This document shows positions 19,691 to 28,212 of a stretch of DNA of 64,000 nt, one piece after another. Both the position numbers and the translations under genes were made by a program. The DNA lies in assembly GCA_025060695.1 (NCBI GenBank), contig JANXBH010000001.1, forward strand, positions 1 to 64,000. The letters run 5' to 3'. The stretch comes from Caldifarciminota bacterium (GTDB lineage: Bacteria; Hydrothermota; Hydrothermia; LBFQ01; DSFT01). Position 1 is the stretch's first letter, and each line of letters starts with the position of its first letter. The notes under the pieces were generated by a model. It did no database searches, had not been told where the DNA came from, and worked only from the letters and a program-made list of their open reading frames with translations.

Positions 19691-19867
19691 TTATAAAGAT
19701 AGTCGTTTTTCCACTACTCTACCAATTGAAAATATTATTACAGCTATAATAATTAGAATAAATTCCCATTTTAACGAACCTTTAAGCATTGCTATTATAG
19801 CCATAAACCCTATTCCTAAGCCAATAGCCTGAACGAATTTAGACAAAAGAAATAAAAAATATCGCAT
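19691..19867 (-). CDS. Unannotated 58-aa small membrane protein
   Basis: MRYFLFLLSKFVQAIGLGIGFMAIIAMLKGSLKWEFILIIIAVIIFSIGRVVEKRLSL; two hydrophobic segments; CTTTAAAATTTATTT-ATG upstream. Below the length cutoff of the ORF track. Confidence 0.65.
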   Translation of the reverse strand: MRYFLFLLSKFVQAIGLGIGFMAIIAMLKGSLKWEFILIIIAVIIFSIGRVVEKRLSL

Positions 19868-19886
19868 AAATAAATTTTAAAGAGAG

Positions 19887-20789
19887 TTAAATACTTGACC
19901 TAATATAGATAATATCTCCATCATTTACTATATAGTCCTTACCTTCAATTCTAACAAGACCTCTTTCTTTTGCAAGTTTCATACTCTTTAAGCTTATAAA
20001 TTCACTATAGTTTATAACTTCCGCTCTAATAAACCCTTTTTCTAAATCAGAATGTATTTTTCTTGCACAGTCCTTAGCTGTCTTACCTTTTTGAATTATC
20101 CAAGACCTTACTTCTTTTTCTCCCACAGTAAAAAACAGAATAATATTTAACTTTTCCTTTAAAAGAGAAATAATCTTAGGTTTAATTTCTTCAAAATTAT
20201 ATAACCTTAAGAACTCCATTCTTTCCTCCTCATTCAGACTTAAGACTTCTTCTTGTAGTTTTAAATTTGTAATAATATCTACATCCAAGTTTTCAATGTT
20301 TTCACCTTCAAAAACATTATATACTACGATGAATGGTTTTAATGTAATTAAGTTCATGTCATTTAAAAAATTTTGTTCTATTTTAATAGAACATAAAAAC
20401 TCTTCATTTTCTAAATGATTTTTTAATTTCTCTAAAATTTTTACTTCCTCATTTTTTCCTTTTTTCCTTAAATTTTCCATTCTAGTTTCTATAGCTTTTA
20501 AATCAGAAATTATCATTTTATATTTTAAATCTAAAAGCTCTTTTCCATTTCTTATAACAAAAATAAACACGTCATATAGTGAGGACTTTTGAATATTTCT
20601 TTCAAAGTCATCAATATCGTGAACTTCAATATAAGCATGCGTTGTTTTTTTAGGATTAAATATTTTAGATAGCTCTTCTACTCTTTCATCGTATAGTGTT
20701 AAATTTCCTTCCTTTGAACTTGAACCAGTTAGTATTTTAAATAATGTGGATTTACCAGAACTTCTTAAACCCAAAATTCCTGCTCTCAT
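19887..20789 (-). CDS. Divergent YchF-like GTPase with C-terminal TGS domain
   Basis: P-loop GLRSSGKSTLFKILTG, TLYDERVEELSKIFNPKK, TGS-like KDCARKIHSDLEKGFIRAEVINYSEF and DYIVNDGDIIYIR. Confidence 0.75.
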   Translation of the reverse strand: MRAGILGLRSSGKSTLFKILTGSSSKEGNLTLYDERVEELSKIFNPKKTTHAYIEVHDIDDFERNIQKSSLYDVFIFVIRNGKELLDLKYKMIISDLKAIETRMENLRKKGKNEEVKILEKLKNHLENEEFLCSIKIEQNFLNDMNLITLKPFIVVYNVFEGENIENLDVDIITNLKLQEEVLSLNEEERMEFLRLYNFEEIKPKIISLLKEKLNIILFFTVGEKEVRSWIIQKGKTAKDCARKIHSDLEKGFIRAEVINYSEFISLKSMKLAKERGLVRIEGKDYIVNDGDIIYIRSSI

Positions 20790-20791
20790 AA

Positions 20792-21886
20792 CTAAAAATT
20801 ATTTATTACATCTATTATATAATCAACCTCTTCATCAGTAAGCTCAGGGAAAATAGGAATGGAGACAGTAGTTTTTGCCAATTCCTCACTAACAGGTAAA
20901 GAATTTTCTTTATAGTTAAGATGTGCGTACGCTTTTTGTAAATGAATGGGTTTTGGATAGTGGAATGCATAACCAATACCAAATTTTTCTAAGTGTTTTA
21001 CAAATTTCTCTCTATCTTTCAATTTAACTACAAAAAGGTGATAAACTCCCTTTCCTCCTTCTACTAATTTTTGAAAAGTTATTTTTGGATTATTTATTTT
21101 GCTCATATATTTATTTGCAATTTCTCTTCTTCTTTCATTCCACATATCTAAGTGTTTTAACTTTATATTTAAAATAGCACCTTGAAATCCTTCCATTCTC
21201 ATATTATATCCAACTTCTACATGTTCATATTTTTGTTTTTGTCCTTGATTTCTTAATATTTTTATTCTATTGGAAATGTCTTCTATGTTAGTAGAAACAG
21301 CTCCTGCTTCACCAAAACTACCTAAGTTCTTTGTGGGATAAAAACTAAATGCATTTACTATACCAAAAGTCCCAACTTTTTTTTGATAATACTCCGCTCC
21401 ATGTGCTTGTGCACAATCTTCAATTAAATGTAAATTATATTCTTTCGATATATCCAAAATTCTCTTGACATCAAATGGTTGACCATATATATGAACCCCT
21501 ATTATAGCTCTTGTTTTTTTAGTTATCTTCCTTCTTACATCATTTGGATCTATTTGCCACGTTTCCTCGTCCACATCCGCAAATACTATTTTTGCATTAA
21601 GATAACTTACAGACCAAGCGGTAGCTATAAATGTCCAAGATGGAAGTATTATTTCATCTTCTTCGCTTATATTTAAACTCTTTAAGGCCAAAAATAGTGC
21701 GGATGTCCCGCTATTTAGTGCAACAACGTGCTTTGCGCCTAAGTATTGGGAAAAATTCCTCTCAAACTCCTCAACTGCATATCCAAGAGAAAATTCACAT
21801 CTATCAATAACTTTTTCTATTTCCATTAGCACTTCATTTTTTAAAAAATTTGCCTGTCTTTTTAAATCAAAAAAAGGAATTTTCAT
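20792..21886 (-). CDS. DegT/DnrJ/EryC1/StrS-family aminotransferase
   Basis: IPFFDLKRQ, LNSGTSALFLALKSLNI, EDCAQAHGAEY, SFYPTKNLGSFGEAGAVST. Confidence 0.93.
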   Translation of the reverse strand: MKIPFFDLKRQANFLKNEVLMEIEKVIDRCEFSLGYAVEEFERNFSQYLGAKHVVALNSGTSALFLALKSLNISEEDEIILPSWTFIATAWSVSYLNAKIVFADVDEETWQIDPNDVRRKITKKTRAIIGVHIYGQPFDVKRILDISKEYNLHLIEDCAQAHGAEYYQKKVGTFGIVNAFSFYPTKNLGSFGEAGAVSTNIEDISNRIKILRNQGQKQKYEHVEVGYNMRMEGFQGAILNIKLKHLDMWNERRREIANKYMSKINNPKITFQKLVEGGKGVYHLFVVKLKDREKFVKHLEKFGIGYAFHYPKPIHLQKAYAHLNYKENSLPVSEELAKTTVSIPIFPELTDEEVDYIIDVINNF

Positions 21887-21924
21887 GAAACTTTAAATTT
21901 TAAGGTAAAATGGTCCATTACCAA

Positions 21925-22155
21925 GTCCAATATCCTGCAGAAGTTTGAAAAAACTCTTCAAAATATTTATTTACAACAAAAGTATAAATAGCATCACTTC
22001 TAAAGTCTAATGAATTACTAAAAAGTCGTGTCTTTCATATTTAAGAAGCCGTATCCCCTTGCTTGAATATATTCTCTATCTATTGGATTAGAAGTAAATT
22101 GAAGTGCAAAACCAGTAGAAAAAAATATAATAAAAAGGAATTTATTTATCTAAAC
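21925..22155 (-). pseudogene. Collapsed, multiply deleted copy of the 23401..24174 gene
   Basis: Shares near-identical blocks with 23690-24185 (tcctgcagaag.ttgaaaaaactcttcaaaatat, tttatttacaacaaaagtataaatagcatcac, aagccgtatccccttgctt.aatatattctctatctattggattagaagtaaattgaagtgcaaaaccagtagaaaa), separated by deletions. Confidence 0.9.
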
Positions 22156-22592
22156 TTTTCAAAAGGGTTCTTACAATTATTACAATAGTATATCATTCTA
22201 CATCTAGTTGGACCAAACTCACTTTTTAAAACTACATTCTTTGAATTACAGTATGGACAAGTTTCTTCGTCAGGAGGACAAATTCCTGCCTCTTTAAGAG
22301 CAATTTTTCCTCTTGGTGTAATATCCGAACTTCTCCAAGGAGGACTATAAACCCATACTACTTCAAAATCGTTTATATTCATATCTTTTAAGTCATTTTC
22401 AATACTAAGCTTTATCAAATCTAGTGCAATGCAGTTTGTATAGGTTTTCTTTATTTCAACTATTACTTTATTTTCTAAGACTTTTATATCATGAATTATG
22501 CCTAAGTCTAAAATACTAATAGTTGGAATTTCAGGGTCTTTTATGCGAGAAATTTTCTCCAATATTCTCTCTTTTAAATTACCACCTTGCAT
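22146..22592 (-). CDS. PaaD-like protein (MIP18/DUF59 domain plus C-terminal zinc ribbon)
   Basis: IKDPEIPTISILDLGIIHDIKV, YSPPWRSSDITPRGKIALKEAGICPP, CPYCNSKNVVLKSEFGPTRCRMIYYCNNCKNPFEKF. Confidence 0.85.
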   Translation of the reverse strand: MQGGNLKERILEKISRIKDPEIPTISILDLGIIHDIKVLENKVIVEIKKTYTNCIALDLIKLSIENDLKDMNINDFEVVWVYSPPWRSSDITPRGKIALKEAGICPPDEETCPYCNSKNVVLKSEFGPTRCRMIYYCNNCKNPFEKFR

Positions 22593-23307
22593 CTGGTTCT
22601 AATCTATATACTTCTGTAAAGGTTTCATAAAATTTTAAAAAACTTTCACTTTTTTCTCCTCTTCTTGATTTAAAACTACTTAAATTCAATAAAACCTCAT
22701 CTTTGCTTGGAAATTTATAAAACGGAAAATCTAATTTTATTCTTTCATAAAACTTATCAAAGTGCTCTTCATAACTTATAGGAAATATATCAGTTCCATA
22801 TACTTTCAGAATTTCATTGTCTACTTCAAAAATACTAAAAAGTTCATACTTAAACTTATCAATAGTGTTTGAAATTACCTTTTTACCTTCCTCTTTTTGT
22901 GCGAGTTTATTTAAAATTATCCTAAAATGTTTTAAATGATAGTCTTCTTCTATTATAATTTTTTCCGCTCTTGATTTTAGTTCATAATTACTTGAATTTA
23001 AAAGTGCACCTATTCTAATATAGTCAAATTCATCGTAAAATAGATGTCTAACTAATGTAAATACATAATCGTAGTTTTCAAGTTCTGTAATGTATGCATT
23101 TTTAAATAATTTTGGTTCTCTTTTATATACAAAATCATCAGGATTTCCTATAATTTCATAGAACATACTTGCATGTGATATTTCATCTTGAGCTATTGAT
23201 GAAAGTGCTAAATCTTCTTCTAAAAATGGTCCAACACCTGTCCACTCGCAATCTCTATAACCTAAAATTAAATCATCATCTGCAAAATAAAATATTAAGT
23301 TTTCCAT
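22579..23307 (-). CDS. PaaC-like ferritin-fold protein (phenylacetyl-CoA epoxidase subunit family)
   Basis: DDDLILGYRDCEWTGVGPFLEEDLALSSIAQDEISHASMFYEIIG and EEDYHLKHFRIILNKL; translationally coupled to the PaaD-like gene. Confidence 0.8.
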   Translation of the reverse strand: MENLIFYFADDDLILGYRDCEWTGVGPFLEEDLALSSIAQDEISHASMFYEIIGNPDDFVYKREPKLFKNAYITELENYDYVFTLVRHLFYDEFDYIRIGALLNSSNYELKSRAEKIIIEEDYHLKHFRIILNKLAQKEEGKKVISNTIDKFKYELFSIFEVDNEILKVYGTDIFPISYEEHFDKFYERIKLDFPFYKFPSKDEVLLNLSSFKSRRGEKSESFLKFYETFTEVYRLEPDARW

Positions 23308-23332
23308 ATAAAAAATTTTAAAGCCTCAATTA

Positions 23333-23400
23333 AGTATTAGGAAAAATTACTTTCCAATTCTTCTTTAGTAATTCATTTTTTAAAGAATCTACTTGCTTTT
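23333..23400 (-). pseudogene. Possible short remnant of a DegT-family gene N-terminus
   Basis: Minus strand encodes *LKKQVDSLKNELLKKNWKVIFPNT*, resembling DLKRQANFLKNEVLMEIEKVID of 20792..21886. Confidence 0.4.
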
Positions 23401-24174
23401 TTAACTAAATAAGGCACTTATTATATATAGAAAAATACCACCAGGGCAAAATGTTTCCTTTTCTATACGATAACACTTAAAAAACCCAGGTCCTCCAAAA
23501 CTTATAGCAAAATTTAGTATTGGAATAACTCTTCTATTTTCACTAAGGTAAACTGGGAAAAATCCTAATTCTATATTAAATCTAAAATCAGGTGATATGT
23601 CTTTAGAACTCTTTCTTTTTTGTTGGATGTATATATTAAATCCACTACCAAGTCCGAAAAATTGATAATATCCATTTCCTACATTGCCTAAAGGCTTGTA
23701 TCCTGCAGAAGCTTGAAAAAACTCTTCAAAATATGGATGATAATATGCTTGGTAAAAAACAAATGGTTCAAAATATTTATTTACAACAAAAGTATAAATA
23801 GCATCACCTCTAAAACCTAATGAATTACTGAAAAATGGATCATATAAAAAGTAAGGAGTTATTGAAAATATATGTCGTGTCTTTCCTATTTTTTTATTAT
23901 ATAGTTCAATTTTAAGAAATGGTCCAAGCCCTGCACCTGATAAATTAAAACCAACATCTAAACCTTTTAATATACCATATGAAAAACCAATATTAAAATT
24001 ACCTAATAAGCCGTATCCCCTTGCTTCAATATATTCTCTATCTATTGGATTAGAAGTAAATTGAAGTGCAAAACCAGTAGAAAAGTCAAAATTCCCTTCA
24101 CCAACTGTCCTTGGTCTTTGATATATTCCAAAAAAGCAACCGCTTAAAAATATAATAAAAAGGAACTTGTTCAT
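23401..24174 (-). CDS. Predicted outer-membrane/lipoprotein beta-barrel-like protein
   Basis: Lipobox-like MNKFLFIIFLSGC; aromatic-rich alternating strands; parent of pseudogene 21925..22155. Confidence 0.55.
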   Translation of the reverse strand: MNKFLFIIFLSGCFFGIYQRPRTVGEGNFDFSTGFALQFTSNPIDREYIEARGYGLLGNFNIGFSYGILKGLDVGFNLSGAGLGPFLKIELYNKKIGKTRHIFSITPYFLYDPFFSNSLGFRGDAIYTFVVNKYFEPFVFYQAYYHPYFEEFFQASAGYKPLGNVGNGYYQFFGLGSGFNIYIQQKRKSSKDISPDFRFNIELGFFPVYLSENRRVIPILNFAISFGGPGFFKCYRIEKETFCPGGIFLYIISALFS

Positions 24175-24210
24175 CTAAACTTTATTGCAATACTCTTAAT
24201 AAAAAAAACT

Positions 24211-25083
24211 TCAAAGCTTTAATTTTGATATATAAGAATAGCTTTCTATTTCAAGAATACTATAAGCCTGAATGACTTTTTCAATATCAACCATAACATT
24301 AGCTCCCAGTCTTTTTAGCATATATACTAAGTCCTCGGTCGCAATATTACCTCTCGCATTAGGTGCGAACGGACATCCTCCAATACCACCTACTGAGCTA
24401 TCGAACTTATAAATAGAAAATTCCCTATATGCAATATATACATTTGCACTTGCCATACCATAGGTTACATGAAAATGCATTACAATATTATCCCTTTTTA
24501 TATCCTTTAATATTAACTCTAATAACTCCCTTACGTCATCTGGACTTGCTTTTCCAATTGTGTCTCCCAATGAAATTTCATCAACCCCCATATTTAATAG
24601 CTTTAATGATATATCTCTTACCTTCATACTATCTATTTTACCTTCATATGGACACCAGAATGCTGTTGAAATATATGCCCTTGTTAGTTTTGAACTTTCC
24701 TTTGCAATCTTTATAATATTTTTAAATTTATTTAAAGATTCTTCTATACTCATATTGATATTCTTTAAATTAAACGTTTCACTCGCAGAAGTAAAAACGC
24801 TTATTTTATCTACATTTACACTTAATGCCCTTTCTAATCCTTTTTCATTTGGAACAAGTGCAGAATAGATAATTTTCTTGTTTCTCTTTATGTTTTTAAA
24901 TACCTCTTCCGCATCAGAAAGCTGCGGAACTAACTTTGGAGATACGAACGACGATACTTCAATTTCGTCCACATTGCTTTCAGAAAGTAAATTTATAAAC
25001 TCTACTTTTTTTTTAGTATCTATTATTTTAGGATAGTTTTGAAGTCCATCTCTTGGTCCTACTTCTGTTATATATATTTTCAA
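24211..25083 (-). CDS. Hydroxymethylglutaryl-CoA lyase-like enzyme
   Basis: KIYITEVGPRDGLQNYPKIIDTKKKVEFINLL, FVSPKLVPQLSDAEEV, SLGDTIGKASPDDV, GGIGGCPFAPNARGNIATEDLVY. Start reassigned to TTG 25083, just after the tRNA. Confidence 0.85.
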   Translation of the reverse strand: MKIYITEVGPRDGLQNYPKIIDTKKKVEFINLLSESNVDEIEVSSFVSPKLVPQLSDAEEVFKNIKRNKKIIYSALVPNEKGLERALSVNVDKISVFTSASETFNLKNINMSIEESLNKFKNIIKIAKESSKLTRAYISTAFWCPYEGKIDSMKVRDISLKLLNMGVDEISLGDTIGKASPDDVRELLELILKDIKRDNIVMHFHVTYGMASANVYIAYREFSIYKFDSSVGGIGGCPFAPNARGNIATEDLVYMLKRLGANVMVDIEKVIQAYSILEIESYSYISKLKL

Positions 25084-25084
25084 A

Positions 25085-25155
25085 GGCGACTCCCGGATTC
25101 GAACCGGGGTAAAGCGGTTTTGCAAACCGCCGCCTAGCCGCTCGGCCAAGTCGCC
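25085..25155 (-). tRNA. tRNA-Cys (anticodon GCA)
   Basis: Acceptor GGCGACT/AGTCGCC, D-arm GCC..GGC, anticodon arm GCGGT-TTGCAAA-ACCGC, T-arm CCGGTTCGAATCCGG; discriminator U at 25084 as expected for Cys; CCA not encoded. Confidence 0.95.
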
Positions 25156-25161
25156 AAGTTT

Positions 25162-26211
25162 TCAAATTTTAAAGTCCAAAAGAAATTTTACTTTTTCTTC
25201 TATTAAATGAGAAAAAGTTGGGGTATTTTCAAGAGTTTTACTTGCATTTTTTGAAAGTTTTTTTAAAAGTGCTTCATCCTTAGATAAACTATATACCGAG
25301 TTTACAAACTCATCTATATCAAATTTTCTTACTAAAATTCCGTTTTCTAAGTGTTTAATCTTTGTCCATATTGAAATATCAAATGCAATTACAGGTTTTG
25401 AATAGAATAAGGCTTCAATTGTTGGAAGTGTCATATTTCCATAATGAACAGGATTTATCAAAAAATCAATAGATGAATAAAACTTATAGTTTTGAAAATA
25501 CGGAAGATTACTTATTATAGTAATGTTCTTATATTTTCCTTGGAGTTTATAAAGTTTTTTATTTTCACCCTTCAAAAGCACAATAAGATGAATGTTTTTG
25601 TATTTTAGTATCTTTTCAAAAATTTCTAAAATAATTTTCTCACCTTTATATTTAGAGATTGCACCACAATAGCCAACATTTATACAACCCTCTTTTCTAT
25701 ATACTGGTTCAATCTTTAGAAAATCTGGCTTTGGATGTTCGTACAATTTTATTTTATATGAAGGTATTCCAAGAAGCATAGCAAATAGACTTCCATTAGT
25801 CCCATCTTCCCAAATAATATAAAAATTAGCTTGTTTTTTAAAACTATTTAAAAGTTGCTTATATCTTATTTTGATATAAAAACTATTTATATTCCACACT
25901 AAAGGATTTAAGACTATACCAAAATGCTCGTTAATATATGGAATGTTATGTTCTCTTGAAATTTCCAACGCAATATTATGAAACTGATGAGAAAATGCAA
26001 TAATTAAATCGTATTTTGAAGCTTTAAAGTCTCTAAAGTTTATAAAATTAATATTTTCATAAGGTTTATATTTACTGCTTCCACAAAAAACCCAATCTAC
26101 TATAGTATTTTTATACTTTCTAAGTTCGTTTAGCAAATAGTAATTCAAAGGTGCTCCTACCACATTTTCATTCCAGTCATTTTCCCAAGGACTAAGAATT
26201 AATATTTTCAA
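25162..26211 (-). CDS. Glycosyltransferase family 4-like protein
   Basis: GYCGAISKYKGEKIILEIFEKI and MTLPTIEALFYSKPVIAFDISIWTKIKHLENGILV. Confidence 0.75.
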   Translation of the reverse strand: MKILILSPWENDWNENVVGAPLNYYLLNELRKYKNTIVDWVFCGSSKYKPYENINFINFRDFKASKYDLIIAFSHQFHNIALEISREHNIPYINEHFGIVLNPLVWNINSFYIKIRYKQLLNSFKKQANFYIIWEDGTNGSLFAMLLGIPSYKIKLYEHPKPDFLKIEPVYRKEGCINVGYCGAISKYKGEKIILEIFEKILKYKNIHLIVLLKGENKKLYKLQGKYKNITIISNLPYFQNYKFYSSIDFLINPVHYGNMTLPTIEALFYSKPVIAFDISIWTKIKHLENGILVRKFDIDEFVNSVYSLSKDEALLKKLSKNASKTLENTPTFSHLIEEKVKFLLDFKI

Positions 26212-26711
26212 ACTACTTCTTTTATCTCTACTTTTATGGTATTATTTTTAATTTCTAAGATTGCATAGGTTCTTTTATGTCCTAAAAAAGTGTCAGTAGG
26301 ACTTCCAGGATTAACTACATGAATTCCATTTTCATATTTATAGTATGCAATATGACTATGACCGAATATAATTACATCAAAGTTCTCAGAATAATTTTTT
26401 AATTTTTGAATAACTCTCTCTTTTAGTCCAACAGGTGGTCCAAGACCATGAAATAGACCAAATTTAAATCTTTCAATTTCAAAAACTTCAACTTCTTTTA
26501 GTATATCAAGTAATTTTACTTCATCCATGTTTCCATATACTGCAACGATTGGCTTTAGAGTTTTTAGCTCATTGTACACATCAGCTATTACAAAATCCCC
26601 AGCATGAATAATCATATCGCTATTTTCAATCTCCTCATAAATTATCTTTGGTAAGGATTTTGCTCTAAATGGAATGTGCGTATCAGATAGTATTATAATT
26701 CTCATTTCCAA
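26208..26711 (-). CDS. Metallophosphoesterase (YfcE/MJ0936 type)
   Basis: ILSDTHIPF, IIHAGDFV, VYGNMDEVKLL, FGHSHIAYY, VVNPGSPTD. Confidence 0.9.
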   Translation of the reverse strand: MEMRIIILSDTHIPFRAKSLPKIIYEEIENSDMIIHAGDFVIADVYNELKTLKPIVAVYGNMDEVKLLDILKEVEVFEIERFKFGLFHGLGPPVGLKERVIQKLKNYSENFDVIIFGHSHIAYYKYENGIHVVNPGSPTDTFLGHKRTYAILEIKNNTIKVEIKEVV

Positions 26712-27253
26712 CTTACATATTCTTCTTCTATATTATCTAACTTGGCAACATATCTTGCTAAGACAAAAAATAGGTCAGATAGTCTATTTAGATACACTAA
26801 AACATTTTTATTAACTTCTTCCTCTTTCATTAATCTTACTACATTTCTTTCCGCTCTCCTTGTAATTGTCCTACATATGTGAAATAGTGATACTTTTTCA
26901 TTTCCATATGGTAAAATAAAGTCCTTTAATGGTTCTAATTTTTCATTATATTCATCTATCCAATTTTCCAATATTTTTATTTTCTCTTCTTCAATTCTAA
27001 ATGTTTTTTCGAAACTCATAGGTGTTGCTAAGTCTGAACCAATGATAAATAAATCATTTTGAATTGTTTTAAGCTTCTCGTCTATTTCTTTATATTCCTT
27101 TACTTTTATTCTGAGATAGCCGATAAAGCTATTTAGTTCATCTACATCTCCATACGCACTTACTCTTGCGCTATCTTTATACACTCTACTTCCATCTACA
27201 AGTTGAGTTAAACCATTATCTCCTTGCTTTGTATATACCTTCGTTATACGCAT
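26702..27253 (-). CDS. ATP:cob(I)alamin adenosyltransferase, PduO type
   Basis: TKVYTKQGDNGLTQLVDGSRVYKDSARVSAYGDVDELNSFIGYLR, ICRTITRRAERNVVRL, LNRLSDLFFVLARYV. Confidence 0.93.
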   Translation of the reverse strand: MRITKVYTKQGDNGLTQLVDGSRVYKDSARVSAYGDVDELNSFIGYLRIKVKEYKEIDEKLKTIQNDLFIIGSDLATPMSFEKTFRIEEEKIKILENWIDEYNEKLEPLKDFILPYGNEKVSLFHICRTITRRAERNVVRLMKEEEVNKNVLVYLNRLSDLFFVLARYVAKLDNIEEEYVSWK

Positions 27254-27259
27254 AAATAA

Positions 27260-27280
27260 ATTTTAAAGCTACTTTAAAAT
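27260..27280. promoter_or_regulatory. Paired divergent TAAAAT elements (minus 27265-27260; plus 27275-27280)
   Basis: Positions -12..-7 relative to start 27253 (-) and -13..-8 relative to start 27288 (+). Confidence 0.55.
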
Positions 27281-27287
27281 TTTATAT

Positions 27288-28211
27288 ATGAACTACGATG
27301 TGATTATTGTAGGTGGTGGACCTGCAGGTTTTACTGCAGGAATTTATGTAGCAAGGGCGATGTACAAGGCTATAATTGTAGAAAAAAGTGTACCAGGTGG
27401 TCAAGTGGCAATATCAGACATTGTGGATAATTATACTGGTTTTATTGAAATTACAGGTTCTGAATTAAGTCAAAAGATGTTGGAGCATGTTATGAAATTT
27501 GATGTCCCAATTGAATATAGCGAGGTAGTTGAAATTTGGAAAGAAGACAAAACCTTTTATGTTAAACTAATAGATGATAGAATTTTAACTTCAAAGGCAT
27601 TAATTGTAGCAACGGGAGCAAGTCCAAGAAAATTAAATGTTAAGGGAGAGGCTGAGTTTTATGGAAGAGGTGTTTCGTATTGTGCGGTATGTGATGGTGC
27701 ATTTTTTAAAAATAAAGTAGTAGCAGTTGTAGGTGGCGGAGATTCTGCATTTACTGAAGGTTTATATCTATCTAATATAGTATCGAAACTATATTTAATA
27801 CACAGAAGAGAACAATTTAGAGCTCAACCTATATACGTTGAAAGGTTAAAACAAAGACAAAATACAGAATTTATATTAAATAGTGTAGTAAAGGAAATAA
27901 TAGGAGAAAAGAAAGTTAGTGATATTATATTAGAAAATTTAAAAACAGGAGAAATTAGTAGTTTAAGAGTTGATGGTATTTTCATATACATAGGTATGGT
28001 GCCACAAAATCAGATTTTAAGGAATTTCAAAGAATTAAAGTATGATGAAAATGGATTTGTAATAGCAGATGAAACTACAAGAACAGAAATTGAAGGATTG
28101 TTTGTCGCAGGTGATTTAAGAAGTAAGCACTTAAGACAGATTACGACTGCTGTAAGTGATGGTGCATATGCAGGAACTATGGCAGTAGAGTATATCCAAA
28201 ATAACTTTTAA
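27288..28211 (+). CDS. trxB: Thioredoxin reductase
   Basis: IVGGGPAGFTAGIYVARA, GRGVSYCAVCDGAFF (CxxC), VVGGGDSAFTEGLYLS, VAGDLRSKHLRQITTAVSDGAYAG. Confidence 0.95.
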   Translation: MNYDVIIVGGGPAGFTAGIYVARAMYKAIIVEKSVPGGQVAISDIVDNYTGFIEITGSELSQKMLEHVMKFDVPIEYSEVVEIWKEDKTFYVKLIDDRILTSKALIVATGASPRKLNVKGEAEFYGRGVSYCAVCDGAFFKNKVVAVVGGGDSAFTEGLYLSNIVSKLYLIHRREQFRAQPIYVERLKQRQNTEFILNSVVKEIIGEKKVSDIILENLKTGEISSLRVDGIFIYIGMVPQNQILRNFKELKYDENGFVIADETTRTEIEGLFVAGDLRSKHLRQITTAVSDGAYAGTMAVEYIQNNF

Positions 28212-28212
28212 A

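Noticed and set aside
25084-25149. Track start of the HMG-CoA lyase ORF (24211..25149) inside the tRNA (MAERLGGGLQNRFTPVRIRESPL...)
   Set aside because: Those residues are translated tRNA-Cys sequence; the family N-terminus begins at TTG 25083.
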